Source: an uncultured Bacteroidales bacterium
GTDB lineage: Bacteria; Bacteroidota; Bacteroidia; Bacteroidales; UBA932
DNA length: 47,229 nucleotides
Direction: 5' to 3'
NCBI GenBank assembly: GCA_945874155.1
Contig: CAMCFO010000021.1
Location: 1 to 47,229 of the forward strand
Shown: in pieces, positions 16,253 to 25,014 of the stretch
Position numbering within the stretch: the first letter of the stretch is position 1
How the letters are laid out: each line of letters opens with the position of its first letter
Notes under the pieces: generated by a model
Told to the model about the DNA's origin: nothing
Database searches by the model: none
What the model saw: only the letters and a program-made list of their open reading frames with translations
Position numbers and translations under genes: made by a program

Positions 16253-18103
16253 ATGCAACACAAAGTAATTGATACTGACGATGTTGTGATTAGATTTGCA
16301 GGAGACTCAGGTGACGGTATGCAGCTCACCGGGTCTCTTTTTGCAAACACCTCCGCCAGCATAGGCAACGGTCTCTCGACCTTTCCTGACTATCCGGCAG
16401 AAATCAGGGCCCCTCACGGAATTGTTGCGGGCGTGTCAGGATTTCAGGTCCACATAGGCAATACCAAAGTCAATACCCCGGGCGACTACTGCGACCTCCT
16501 TGTGGCGATGAACCCGGCGGCTCTGATGGCCAACGCCAAATGGTGCAAGCGCACCGCAATGATTATTCTGGACATAGACTCCTTCCAGCACGATGACATA
16601 GTCAAGGCCGGTTTCAAATCAGACGATCCCATCTCCGAGATGTATCTGGACGACAGAACCATAATCGCCGCCCCGATTTCAAAGCTAACTCAGGAAAGCC
16701 TCAAGGACAGCGGCCTGGATTTCAAGACTATAAACAAGTGCAAGAATATGTTCACTCTGGGTATGGCCTGTTTTATCTACAGCCGCCCTTTGGACTATAT
16801 CTACTCCTATCTGGACAGCAAATTCGCAAAGAAGCATCCGGAGCTTATAGCTCCCAACCGCAAGGTGCTTTTCGACGGCTACAATTACGCCTCCAATATA
16901 CACGCAATCCCCAATACCTACAGAATAAAGCCTGCCAAACTGGAAAGCGGCAAATGGCGCAACATCACCGGCAACCAGGCCACTGCCTGGGGCTTGATGG
17001 CAGCAGCTGAGAAATCCGGACTCCAGCTTTTCTGCGGTTCCTATCCGATTACCCCAGCCACGGCCATACTCGAAGAATTGGCCCTTTGGAAGAGCTTGGG
17101 AGTCAAGACTATGCAGGCTGAAGACGAGATTGCGGGCATATGTACTGCAATAGGAGCCGCCTTTGCCGGTTCTCTGGCCGTGACCACCACTTCCGGACCC
17201 GGACTCTCCCTCAAATCGGAGGCCCTGGGACTTGCTGTGATGACCGAACTGCCTCTGGTTGTGGTGGATGTGCAGAGGGCAGGTCCCTCCACGGGGATTC
17301 CGACCAAGACAGAACAGACCGACTTGAATCAGGTGCTCTACGGACGCAACGGGGAATGTCCCCTGGTGGTGATGGCTGCACGCACTCCTTCCGACTGCTT
17401 CTATGCCGCCTTCAATGCCGCCAAAATTGCAGTTGAGCATATGACCCCTGTGGTGCTTATGAGCGAGGGCTATCTGGCCAACGGTTCCGAACCCTGGCAC
17501 ATCCCGAGGATGAATGACCTGCCGCAAATTGTGCCTCCTTTTGCCCGTCCGACAGACCAGCCTTTCGAACCTTTTGCCCGCGATACGCAGACCTATGTGC
17601 GCAGGTGGGCAGTGCCGGGAATGGCCGGATTTGAACACCGGGTGGGCGGACTGGAGAAAAATACCGCAGGTGTGTTGAGTTCCGACCCTGCAAACCATGA
17701 GAAAATGGTCTGGGAGAGGGCCGAGAAGGTGCGTAGGGTGGCAGATGCCATACCTCCACTGAATGTGGAAGGGGCACAGGATGCGGAACTGCTCATTGTG
17801 GGCTGGGGAGGTACTTATGGACATCTCCGTTCCGCATTGGACAGCTTGGAAAAGGACTTGCCCGGGAAAGTGGCCCTGGCCCATTTCGACTATATTAACC
17901 CTCTTCCGTCCAACACGGCCGAGGTTTTCGCAAAGCATTCCCACATTCTGGTCTGTGAACTCAATTCGGGCCAGTTTGCCGGATGGTTGAGGACAATGTT
18001 GCCTCAATTCACCTATCTCCAGTGCAACAAGGTGCAGGGACAGCCTTTCCTTGTGCACGAAATCACCGATGCAGTCAGGAATATTTTGTCAAAGGAGGAA
18101 TAG
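16253..18103 (+). CDS. korA: 2-oxoglutarate:ferredoxin oxidoreductase, alpha subunit (gamma-alpha fusion)
   Basis: 616 residues joining two parts of the 2-oxoacid:acceptor oxidoreductase complex. The N-terminal gamma domain (about 10-190) has VVIRFAGDSGDGMQLTG; the alpha part starts near 235 with GNQATAWGLMAAAEKSGLQ and includes GSYPITPATAILEEL, TTSGPGLSLKSEALGL and the QRAGPSTGIPTKTEQTDLNQ block. This fused form is typical of KorA. With KorB it interconverts 2-oxoglutarate and succinyl-CoA plus CO2 using ferredoxin. Choice of 2-oxoglutarate over another 2-oxoacid rests on family similarity and on the neighbouring gdhA. The korB start follows after 2 nt with its own strong ribosome site. Confidence 0.9.
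   Translation: MQHKVIDTDDVVIRFAGDSGDGMQLTGSLFANTSASIGNGLSTFPDYPAEIRAPHGIVAGVSGFQVHIGNTKVNTPGDYCDLLVAMNPAALMANAKWCKRTAMIILDIDSFQHDDIVKAGFKSDDPISEMYLDDRTIIAAPISKLTQESLKDSGLDFKTINKCKNMFTLGMACFIYSRPLDYIYSYLDSKFAKKHPELIAPNRKVLFDGYNYASNIHAIPNTYRIKPAKLESGKWRNITGNQATAWGLMAAAEKSGLQLFCGSYPITPATAILEELALWKSLGVKTMQAEDEIAGICTAIGAAFAGSLAVTTTSGPGLSLKSEALGLAVMTELPLVVVDVQRAGPSTGIPTKTEQTDLNQVLYGRNGECPLVVMAARTPSDCFYAAFNAAKIAVEHMTPVVLMSEGYLANGSEPWHIPRMNDLPQIVPPFARPTDQPFEPFARDTQTYVRRWAVPGMAGFEHRVGGLEKNTAGVLSSDPANHEKMVWERAEKVRRVADAIPPLNVEGAQDAELLIVGWGGTYGHLRSALDSLEKDLPGKVALAHFDYINPLPSNTAEVFAKHSHILVCELNSGQFAGWLRTMLPQFTYLQCNKVQGQPFLVHEITDAVRNILSKEE
18091..18098 (+). promoter_or_regulatory. Ribosome binding site that fixes the korB start
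   Basis: AAAGGAGG lies inside the end of korA, 7 nt before the ATG at 18106. It rejects the longer open frame that begins at 17983 within korA. Confidence 0.8.
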
Positions 18104-18105
18104 CT

Positions 18106-19125
18106 ATGCCAAGATATACTTTTAAGGAATTCAAATCAGACCAGCAGGTGCGCTGGTGTCCCGGTTGCGGTGACCACGCGGTGCTTACGGCCCTGCAGAG
18201 ATCCCTTCCGGATGTGACCGAAATCCTGGGCTACGGCAAGGAACGCTATGTGGTGGTATCGGGCATAGGCTGCTCTTCCAGATTGCCCTATTATATGAAC
18301 ACCTATGGTTTCCACTCCATCCACGGACGCGCCACAGCCATATCCACCGGCATCAAGGTGGCGAATCCCAACCTCACCGTGTGGCAGGCCTGCGGTGACG
18401 GAGATGCCCTTGCCATTGGTGGAAACCATTTCATCCACGCGATACGCAGGAACATAGACATCAATATCATACTTTTCAACAACCAGATTTACGGACTTAC
18501 CAAAGGGCAGTATTCTCCGACCTCCAAGTTCGGGGCAATCACCAAGACCTCGCCCTACGGCACCGTGGAGCATCCCTTCAATCCGGGCTCACTCGTACTC
18601 GGAGCCAAAGGAACCTTCTTTGCCCGCAGCATAGATGTGAATCTGGCACTGAGTCAGGAGATTATGACCGAGGCGGCCAAGCACGACGGATGCTCAGTGA
18701 TGGAAATGCTCACCAACTGCGTGATTTTCAATAATGGAGCCCATTCTGCCCTGACCGACAGGGAAACTATGGCGGACCGTACCATAGTTCTGCGTCACGG
18801 AGAGAAAATGCTTTTCGGCAAGAATCGCGACAAGGGACTGATGCTCGACGGAATGGGGCTTAAGGTCGTGACCATAGGTGAGGACGGAATCACTTTGGAC
18901 GATATTCTCACCCACGATGCCACGACTGCCAATGCCGGAATACATATGATGCTTGCGGATATGAAATATCCGGACTTTCCCGTGGCACTCGGAGTCATAC
19001 GCAATGTCGCTGAGCTGACCTATGACGACGGGGTAAGGGACCAGATTGAGCAGGTGAAGGCCCAGTCCCAAATCCGCTGTATGGATGATTTGCTCAACAG
19101 CGGCAACACTTGGACAGTTGATTGA
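18106..19125 (+). CDS. korB: 2-oxoglutarate:ferredoxin oxidoreductase, beta subunit
   Basis: 339 residues, the thiamine-diphosphate-binding subunit. WCPGCGDHAVL near residue 20 supplies the Cys motif shared with this family. GIGCSSRLPYYMNTYGFHSIHGRA and the cofactor-binding GDGDALAIGGNH with NNQIYGLTKGQ (Mg-ThDP motif) follow in order. There is no ferredoxin-like domain, so electrons must pass to a separate ferredoxin. It is coupled to korA and is followed by gdhA, linking CO2 fixation onto succinyl-CoA, or 2-oxoglutarate oxidation, with glutamate metabolism. Confidence 0.93.
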   Translation: MPRYTFKEFKSDQQVRWCPGCGDHAVLTALQRSLPDVTEILGYGKERYVVVSGIGCSSRLPYYMNTYGFHSIHGRATAISTGIKVANPNLTVWQACGDGDALAIGGNHFIHAIRRNIDINIILFNNQIYGLTKGQYSPTSKFGAITKTSPYGTVEHPFNPGSLVLGAKGTFFARSIDVNLALSQEIMTEAAKHDGCSVMEMLTNCVIFNNGAHSALTDRETMADRTIVLRHGEKMLFGKNRDKGLMLDGMGLKVVTIGEDGITLDDILTHDATTANAGIHMMLADMKYPDFPVALGVIRNVAELTYDDGVRDQIEQVKAQSQIRCMDDLLNSGNTWTVD

Positions 19126-19166
19126 CAACCACACCGGCACAAAGCCGGAAGACTAATACCAATGTT

Positions 19167-20504
19167 ATGAAAACCAGTAAGATAATGGCCTCATTGGAGG
19201 CAAAGTACGGCGAACAGAAGGAGTATCTCCAGGCTGTGCGCGAAGTGCTTGAAACGATTGAAGACACTTACAATCAGCATCCTGAATTTGAGGATGCCAA
19301 AATCGTGGAAAGGCTCGTGGAGCCGGACCGCATCTTCACCTTCAAGGTGACCTGGGTGGATGACAGAGGCGAAATCCAGGTGAACACGGGCTACAGGGTG
19401 CAGTTCAACTGTGCCATAGGCCCATACAAGGGCGGACTCCGCTTCCATCCTGCTGTGAACGTCTCGATGCTCAAGTTCCTCGGCTTTGAGCAGACTTTCA
19501 AGAATGCCCTCACAACCCTGCCTATGGGCGGCGGCAAGGGCGGTTCCGACTTCAATCCTAAGGGCAAGTCTGATGCTGAGATAATGCGTTTCTGTCAGGC
19601 ATTTATGCTGGAACTCTGGCGCAATATCGGTCCTGATACGGATGTGCCTGCGGGTGACGTTGGAGTGGGCGGAAGAGAAATCGGCTACCTCTTCGGAATG
19701 TACAAGAAACTCGCACGCGAACACACAGGAGTGCTCACAGGCAAGGGTATGGACTGGGGCGGTTCGCTCATCCGTCCTGAAGCCACGGGTTTCGGAGCTG
19801 TCTATTTCGTGCAGCATATGCTCCACCACGCCGGGGACGACATCAAGGGCAAGAAAGTGGCCATTTCCGGCTTCGGCAACGTGGCCTGGGGAACTGCAAA
19901 GAAGGCAACTGAACTGGGCGCACAGGTCATTGCCATCTCAGGACCTGACGGAGTCATCTACGACCCCGAGGGAATGAACGACGAGAAAATCGCCTATATG
20001 CTTGAACTCAGGGCTTCCAACAACAATGTGGTGGCTCCTTTTGCTGACAAATTTCCTTCAGCAACCTTCACTCCTGGCAAGAAGGCGTGGAGCATCAAGT
20101 GCGACATCGCTATGCCTTGCGCATTCCAGAATGAACTCGAAGAAGCGGATGCAAAGGAGTTGATAGCCAACGGAGTGCAGCTGGTGGCGGAGGTTTCCAA
20201 TATGGGTTGCACACCTGAGGCTATAGCTGCCTTCCAGAAAGCGGGCATCAACTTCGCTCCGGGCAAGGCTGTGAATGCCGGCGGAGTGGCAACTTCCGGA
20301 CTGGAGATGACCCAGAACGCAATGCACCTGTCCTGGAGTGCAGAGGAGGTGGATGCAAAACTGCATTGGATAATGAAGAGCATACACGAAACCTGCGTGA
20401 AACACGGCACCGAAGCTTCCGGCTATGTGAATTATGTCAAGGGAGCGAATATCGCCGGGTTTATGAAAGTCGCCAGGGCTATGCTTGACCAAGGCGTGAT
20501 TTAG
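19167..20504 (+). CDS. gdhA: NADP-type glutamate dehydrogenase
   Basis: Hexameric enzyme that aminates 2-oxoglutarate to glutamate. From the ATG at 19167 it has 445 residues, the standard length of the small (NADP-type) family. GPYKGGLRFHPAVNVSMLKFLG and the catalytic-lysine block PMGGGKGGSDF are intact, as are the PAGDVGVGGREIGYL and dinucleotide-fold FGNVAWG segments. Coenzyme preference is inferred from family resemblance only. An in-frame TTG at 19122 overlaps the korB stop and was rejected. The korB-gdhA gap is 41 nt, so co-transcription is likely. A hairpin 20 nt past the stop looks like the end of the unit. Confidence 0.94.
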   Translation: MKTSKIMASLEAKYGEQKEYLQAVREVLETIEDTYNQHPEFEDAKIVERLVEPDRIFTFKVTWVDDRGEIQVNTGYRVQFNCAIGPYKGGLRFHPAVNVSMLKFLGFEQTFKNALTTLPMGGGKGGSDFNPKGKSDAEIMRFCQAFMLELWRNIGPDTDVPAGDVGVGGREIGYLFGMYKKLAREHTGVLTGKGMDWGGSLIRPEATGFGAVYFVQHMLHHAGDDIKGKKVAISGFGNVAWGTAKKATELGAQVIAISGPDGVIYDPEGMNDEKIAYMLELRASNNNVVAPFADKFPSATFTPGKKAWSIKCDIAMPCAFQNELEEADAKELIANGVQLVAEVSNMGCTPEAIAAFQKAGINFAPGKAVNAGGVATSGLEMTQNAMHLSWSAEEVDAKLHWIMKSIHETCVKHGTEASGYVNYVKGANIAGFMKVARAMLDQGVI

Positions 20505-20524
20505 CCCTATGATTTGATATTTAG

Positions 20525-20568
20525 TCCGATAACGAGTTATATCGCTTATTCCGATTGCCGTTATCGGA
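20525..20568 (+). terminator. Probable terminator hairpin after gdhA
   Basis: TCCGATAACG (20525-20534) and CGTTATCGGA (20559-20568) are a perfect 10-bp inverted repeat with a 24-nt loop, followed by the T-rich stretch TTATTTTG. The loop is long and the T run is interrupted, so efficiency is uncertain. The right arm overlaps the promoter of the next gene. Confidence 0.6.
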
Positions 20569-20584
20569 TTATTTTGTAAATTTG
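20555..20584 (+). promoter_or_regulatory. Promoter of the DASS transporter gene
   Basis: TTG at 20555-20557, a 19-bp spacer, and TAAATTTG at 20577-20584 fit the Bacteroidota -33/-7 arrangement. The start codon is 52 nt downstream. The spacer contains the right arm of the gdhA terminator hairpin. Confidence 0.55.
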
Positions 20585-20635
20585 CGCCGCTTTGCGTCTA
20601 TGCAGGCAGAATCCTGATAATCAAAAATAAAATAT

Positions 20636-22060
20636 ATGTCAGACAAGAAATTTTCAGTCAAGTACTTTGTGCTTCTGCCGCTTGTGATTGCGGTGACACT
20701 TTTCCTTTGGTTGGTTCCCATAGACTTCTTCGGGGTTGAAGGCCTGAACGTGGTACAACAGAGGATGATAGCCATTTTTGCCTTCGCCGCACTTATGTGG
20801 ATGTTTGAGATCATACCTGCCTGGACAACGTCGGTGGTGATTATAGTTCTGATGCTTCTGACGATTTCCAACAAGGGTTTCGGATTATTCATAAACAATG
20901 TGAATGACGGAAGCGTTTTCATTGACTATACGGCAGTTATGGCCGCTTTTGCAAATCCTATAATAATGCTCTTCCTCGGAGGCTTCGTCCTTGCGATAGC
21001 TGCGACAAAGGTGGGCCTGGATGTGCAACTCGCGAAGATTCTCCTCAAGCCTTTCGGCACCAATCCGAAGACTGTGATGCTCGGCATCCTCTGCGTGGTG
21101 GCAATTTTCTCTATGTTTATGAGCAATACGGCCACAGCTGCAATGATGCTTGCCTTCCTCACCCCTGTACTGAAATCCCTGCCTGCAGACGGCAAGGGCC
21201 GTATCGGGCTTGCACTTGCGATTCCTGTGGCAGCAAACATCGGAGGAATAGGAACCCCTATCGGAACCCCTCCAAACGCCATCGCCCTTGGTTATCTGAA
21301 CGATATGGGAATGGGTGTGACTTTTATGGATTGGATGCTTCGTATGGTACCTTTCGTGATTGTGATGATTCTCATCGCGTGGGGGCTCCTTTTGGTTCTT
21401 TTCCCGTTCAAGGCCAAGAAAATCGAACTCAAGATTGAAGGCGGAGCAAAGCCTGGGCACCACACAATAGTGGTTTATGTCACTTTTGCTGTGACCATTC
21501 TGCTTTGGATTACCGAACAGTGGACCGGCATCAACTCCAATATCGTGGCTCTCATCCCGTTTGCAGTCTTTTCTGCGACCGGTGTCATTGACAAGAAGGA
21601 TCTTTCCGAAATAGAGTGGTCTGTGCTCTGGATGGTTGCCGGAGGTCTTGCTCTCGGAGTCGGCCTTATGAAGACTGGCCTTGCAAGCACTCTTGTGAAC
21701 GCAATTCCATTCTCAAGTATGTCTCCTTTCCTCGTAATGGTGGCTGCAGGCGTTATCGGATACCTCATTTCCAACTTCCTTTCACATTCCTCCGCAGCCA
21801 ATCTGCTTTGCCCGATTATCGCGGTTATCGGAAGCGCACTGTCGGTCGAACTGGAGCCTTTCGGAGGCGTGCGCGCCCTGCTCATAGGTCTTGCAATCTC
21901 CACCTCTGTGGCTATGCTCCTGCCTATCTCCACCCCGCCTAATGCCATTGCCAGCTCCACCGGTCTGGTCGAGACCAAGGATATGCTCAAGGTCGGTGTC
22001 GTTATGGGTGTCGTAGGACTCGTGCTGGGATATGCCCTGCTTATGATTGTGGGCTTCTAA
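20636..22060 (+). CDS. SLC13/DASS family sodium-coupled carboxylate transporter
   Basis: 474 residues with about 11-12 hydrophobic segments and two inverted halves. Each half carries the family hairpin motifs: FMSNTATAAMM with GTPIGTPPNAIALG in the first, and LSHSSAANLL with ISTPPNAIASS in the second. The second SNT-type motif is replaced by SHSSAAN, which may alter sodium or substrate binding. Substrates in the family are di- and tricarboxylates or sulfate; succinate, fumarate or malate exchange would fit the neighbouring korAB-gdhA genes, but this is inference. A porin-like gene follows, so substrate may cross the outer membrane through it. Confidence 0.88.
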   Translation: MSDKKFSVKYFVLLPLVIAVTLFLWLVPIDFFGVEGLNVVQQRMIAIFAFAALMWMFEIIPAWTTSVVIIVLMLLTISNKGFGLFINNVNDGSVFIDYTAVMAAFANPIIMLFLGGFVLAIAATKVGLDVQLAKILLKPFGTNPKTVMLGILCVVAIFSMFMSNTATAAMMLAFLTPVLKSLPADGKGRIGLALAIPVAANIGGIGTPIGTPPNAIALGYLNDMGMGVTFMDWMLRMVPFVIVMILIAWGLLLVLFPFKAKKIELKIEGGAKPGHHTIVVYVTFAVTILLWITEQWTGINSNIVALIPFAVFSATGVIDKKDLSEIEWSVLWMVAGGLALGVGLMKTGLASTLVNAIPFSSMSPFLVMVAAGVIGYLISNFLSHSSAANLLCPIIAVIGSALSVELEPFGGVRALLIGLAISTSVAMLLPISTPPNAIASSTGLVETKDMLKVGVVMGVVGLVLGYALLMIVGF

Positions 22061-22121
22061 GTAATCCTCAAAATATTATTTTCATATTACTAAAAGATTG
22101 TCGATTTTTCAGGTTACTGAG

Positions 22122-23579
22122 ATGACTAAATTTCAAATAATTGCATTTGCACTTCTGCCGCTGTTGTCCCTGCCGGGGCTGTCAGCGGCAGAAAAGGATA
22201 GTGACAGGACCGAGCGTCAGCCGTCCAAAGTGAAGGAACATATTCTCGGCCATTACAAACTCTACGGCTTCGTGCGCAACTATATGTCCTACGACAACCG
22301 CGAGTCCCTTGCCGGTACCGGTGACCTCTATTACTATCTGCCCAAGGACCGTAACCTCAATGAAGCAGGGGAGGACCTGAATCAGAAGAACCAGTTCCGT
22401 TTCCTTTCCATAACTTCCCGTTTAGGAGTGAACGTGAGCGGTTACAAGGCGGGAAACACAGAATTCGGCGGCAAGATTGAAGCCGATTTCTATGCGGGAC
22501 TCACCGGAGTGACCGGCACCGCAACCCTGCGTCTGCGTCAGGCATATATGACCATAGGATGGAATGACCTTCCTATGGGCGGGGATGACAAGGCGGCAGT
22601 GAACCTGAAGATAGGTCAGGCCTGGCATCCGCTTGCTGCCGATATATGCCCTGTCTTCACACTTGAGTCAGGCGTGCCGTTCGGACCTTTCAGCCGCACT
22701 CCCCAGCTGACTATGGATGCCAGCCTCGGAAAGCACTTGATGCTCACGGCTTCGGCTCTGTGGCAGATGCAATACACCTCCACAGGACCTGACGGGGCTT
22801 CTGCAAACTATATCAAATATGGCTGCACCCCGGAGATTTATGTTGGTCTCACCGGAAAGACTAAGCATTTTCTGGCAAGGGCCGGAGTGGACATCCTGAG
22901 CATCAAGCCCCGCACTACCGGCACCGCATACCTGGAGACTTTCGGCACGGACGAGGTTTCAGGGCTGTTCAAGAGCGGCACAGTGAAGGTTTCGGACCGC
23001 ATCACCACCTTTTCGCCTTTTGTCTATCTGCAATATGTGAACAAGGGATTCGCCCTGAAGGCAAAGACAGTTCTTTCCCAGGCCGGAGAGCATCTCAATC
23101 TCCAGGGAGGCTATGGAATCACCAAGAAATTCACTGCCCAAGGCGAAGACGGTCATTGGGAATATGCCCCTACTAATGCTTCATCCACCTGGGTGACACT
23201 CGCTTACGGGACCAAATGGGTGCCTATGATTTTCGTGGGCTATTACAAGAATCTCGGAACCTACACCGACCTCTACAGCATCAACGGGGACGGCAAAGTG
23301 CTTGAATCCGACTTCTACTTCGCAAAGAACAGCTTCAAGAACCTGAACCAGATGGTGCGTGTCTGCCCTTCAATAACCTACAATATAGGCAAATTCTTCA
23401 CAATAGGGCTGGACTATGAACTGACAGGTGCTCAGTACGGTGAGCCTGTCTCCGGCACCTATATTTCCGGCGGCAAACCCAAGGATGGCATCTTCTACAA
23501 TAGCCGCGGCCTTGCCACCGACAATCTGCACTGGATTTGGAACCACAGGGTGCAGGCTATGTTCAAATTCTCATTCTAA
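22122..23579 (+). CDS. Porin-like outer membrane beta-barrel protein
   Basis: About 485 residues from the ATG at 22122, which gives a good signal peptide (MTKFQIIAFALLPLLSLPG, cut after LSAA). An in-frame ATG at 22098 adds eight unsupported residues. The mature part alternates polar and hydrophobic residues, opens with HYKLYGFVRNYMSYDNR, and closes with the aromatic barrel signal FKFSF. It resembles Bacteroidota porins annotated as hypothetical; no plug, TonB box or SusD partner is visible, so passive diffusion is likely. It follows the DASS transporter by 61 nt on the same strand. The specific solute is not known. Confidence 0.75.
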   Translation: MTKFQIIAFALLPLLSLPGLSAAEKDSDRTERQPSKVKEHILGHYKLYGFVRNYMSYDNRESLAGTGDLYYYLPKDRNLNEAGEDLNQKNQFRFLSITSRLGVNVSGYKAGNTEFGGKIEADFYAGLTGVTGTATLRLRQAYMTIGWNDLPMGGDDKAAVNLKIGQAWHPLAADICPVFTLESGVPFGPFSRTPQLTMDASLGKHLMLTASALWQMQYTSTGPDGASANYIKYGCTPEIYVGLTGKTKHFLARAGVDILSIKPRTTGTAYLETFGTDEVSGLFKSGTVKVSDRITTFSPFVYLQYVNKGFALKAKTVLSQAGEHLNLQGGYGITKKFTAQGEDGHWEYAPTNASSTWVTLAYGTKWVPMIFVGYYKNLGTYTDLYSINGDGKVLESDFYFAKNSFKNLNQMVRVCPSITYNIGKFFTIGLDYELTGAQYGEPVSGTYISGGKPKDGIFYNSRGLATDNLHWIWNHRVQAMFKFSF

Positions 23580-23580
23580 G

Positions 23581-25014
23581 TTGAGCAACATTCCGGGCAT
23601 ATTGGTTGAGCTTTTCGGCAGTCATTTCGGATTCGCTCCAGAGTCTGCCGTGGCTCTCTGCGGGTCCGGGAGCAACCGGCGCTATTTTCGTATTCGTGGC
23701 GGGGAATGCACTGCCATCGGGGTCCTGGGAATGGACAGGGAGGAGAACCGGGCTTTCGTCAGCCTTGCGCGGGATTTCCGGAGAGCAGGTCTGAACGTGC
23801 CTAAGGTCTATGCGGTTGCACAGGATTATGCTGCCTATATTCAGGAAGACCTCGGGGATGTGCTGCTTTCAGATATGGTCTCAGGTGCCAGAAAATCAGG
23901 AGATTATGCCCCGTTGAAACCGCTGCTGACAGATGTGGTGCGTGCGCTGCCTCATTTCCAGTTTGCAGAAGGAGTGCATCCGGAGGTCTGCTTCGACTCA
24001 AGGCGTATTTTCTACGATCTGAACTATTTCAAGTATTGCTTCCTCAAGCCTACGGGGCTGGAATTTGACGAGAATGCCCTTCAGAACGACTTCGAGAGGC
24101 TTTGCGACGACCTGCTTGCCTGCGACGATATGGACCCTGCTTTTCTCTATCGGGATTTCCAGTCGAGGAATGTGATGGTGAAGGATGGTAAACCTTGGTT
24201 CATAGATTTTCAGGGCGGCAGAAAAGGCCCGGTGTATTACGACATAGTTTCTTTTGTCTATCAGGTGAGGGCTGCCTATCCGAAATCGCTTCGGGAGGAG
24301 TTGCTGGATGCCTATTTTGCTGAACTTGAGAACATTGCGGGACATCAGGACAGGGCGCAGTTCAACAACCGCCTGAGGCTTTTCCGCCTTTTCCGCATGT
24401 TGCAGGTGCTGGGGGCTTATGGTTTCAGGGGTTTGACCGAACATAAGGCCCCGTTCGTGGTCTGCATTCACGATGCCCTTGACTCCCTTAAGGAACTGCT
24501 TGAGGAGGGATTTCCGGAATATCCTTACCTGAAATCCCTACTTTCTCAACTCTCCTCTATGGACAGGTTCCGCAAGAATCCGGGGGACAGACTTGAAGTC
24601 AGAATCTACAGTTTTTCATATAAAAAGGGCATACCTGAGGACTATAGCGGCAATGGCGGGGGATATGTCTTCGATTGCCGCGCCATACATAATCCCGGTC
24701 GTTATGAGGAGTACAAGAGCCTTACGGGTTTGGATGCCCCGGTCAGGGAATTCCTCGAAAATGACGGTGAAATACTCCAGTATCTCTCTCAGGTTGAGGC
24801 ACTTGTGGATGCCCACGTGCAGGCCTGGCTCGGGCGTGGATTCACTTCTCTTTCCGTGGCCTTCGGATGTACCGGAGGACAGCACAGGTCGGTCTATTGT
24901 GCTCAGGCGCTTGCAGAACACATCGCAGGGAAATATCCGGAGGTGCGGGTGGTGCTGAACCATAGGGAGCGGGGAATAGTCAGGATTTATCAAGACGGGG
25001 AGGAAGTGCTATGA
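23581..25014 (+). CDS. AmgK-like sugar kinase fused to a RapZ C-terminal domain
   Basis: 477 residues from a TTG start one nt after the porin stop; the ORF extends back into the porin gene but only from here does it match the family N-terminus (LFGSHFGFAP, GSGSNRRYFR). Residues 1 to about 325 form an aminoglycoside-phosphotransferase fold with catalytic YRDFQSRNVM and metal-binding IDFQGG, like AmgK, which phosphorylates MurNAc/GlcNAc at the anomeric carbon. About residues 340-477 match the RapZ C-terminal domain: VRIYSFSYKKGIP, FDCRAIHNPG and AFGCTGGQHRSVY. The last four bases overlap the start of the MurU-like gene (ATGA), so the two are coupled. Substrate is inferred from family and neighbour. 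Confidence 0.82.
   Translation: MSNIPGILVELFGSHFGFAPESAVALCGSGSNRRYFRIRGGECTAIGVLGMDREENRAFVSLARDFRRAGLNVPKVYAVAQDYAAYIQEDLGDVLLSDMVSGARKSGDYAPLKPLLTDVVRALPHFQFAEGVHPEVCFDSRRIFYDLNYFKYCFLKPTGLEFDENALQNDFERLCDDLLACDDMDPAFLYRDFQSRNVMVKDGKPWFIDFQGGRKGPVYYDIVSFVYQVRAAYPKSLREELLDAYFAELENIAGHQDRAQFNNRLRLFRLFRMLQVLGAYGFRGLTEHKAPFVVCIHDALDSLKELLEEGFPEYPYLKSLLSQLSSMDRFRKNPGDRLEVRIYSFSYKKGIPEDYSGNGGGYVFDCRAIHNPGRYEEYKSLTGLDAPVREFLENDGEILQYLSQVEALVDAHVQAWLGRGFTSLSVAFGCTGGQHRSVYCAQALAEHIAGKYPEVRVVLNHRERGIVRIYQDGEEVL

Noticed and set aside
16685..18058. 457-codon open frame on the minus strand
   Set aside because: It lies fully antisense to korA, reads as His/Cys-rich low-complexity sequence without a domain, and is a shadow of GC-rich codon use.
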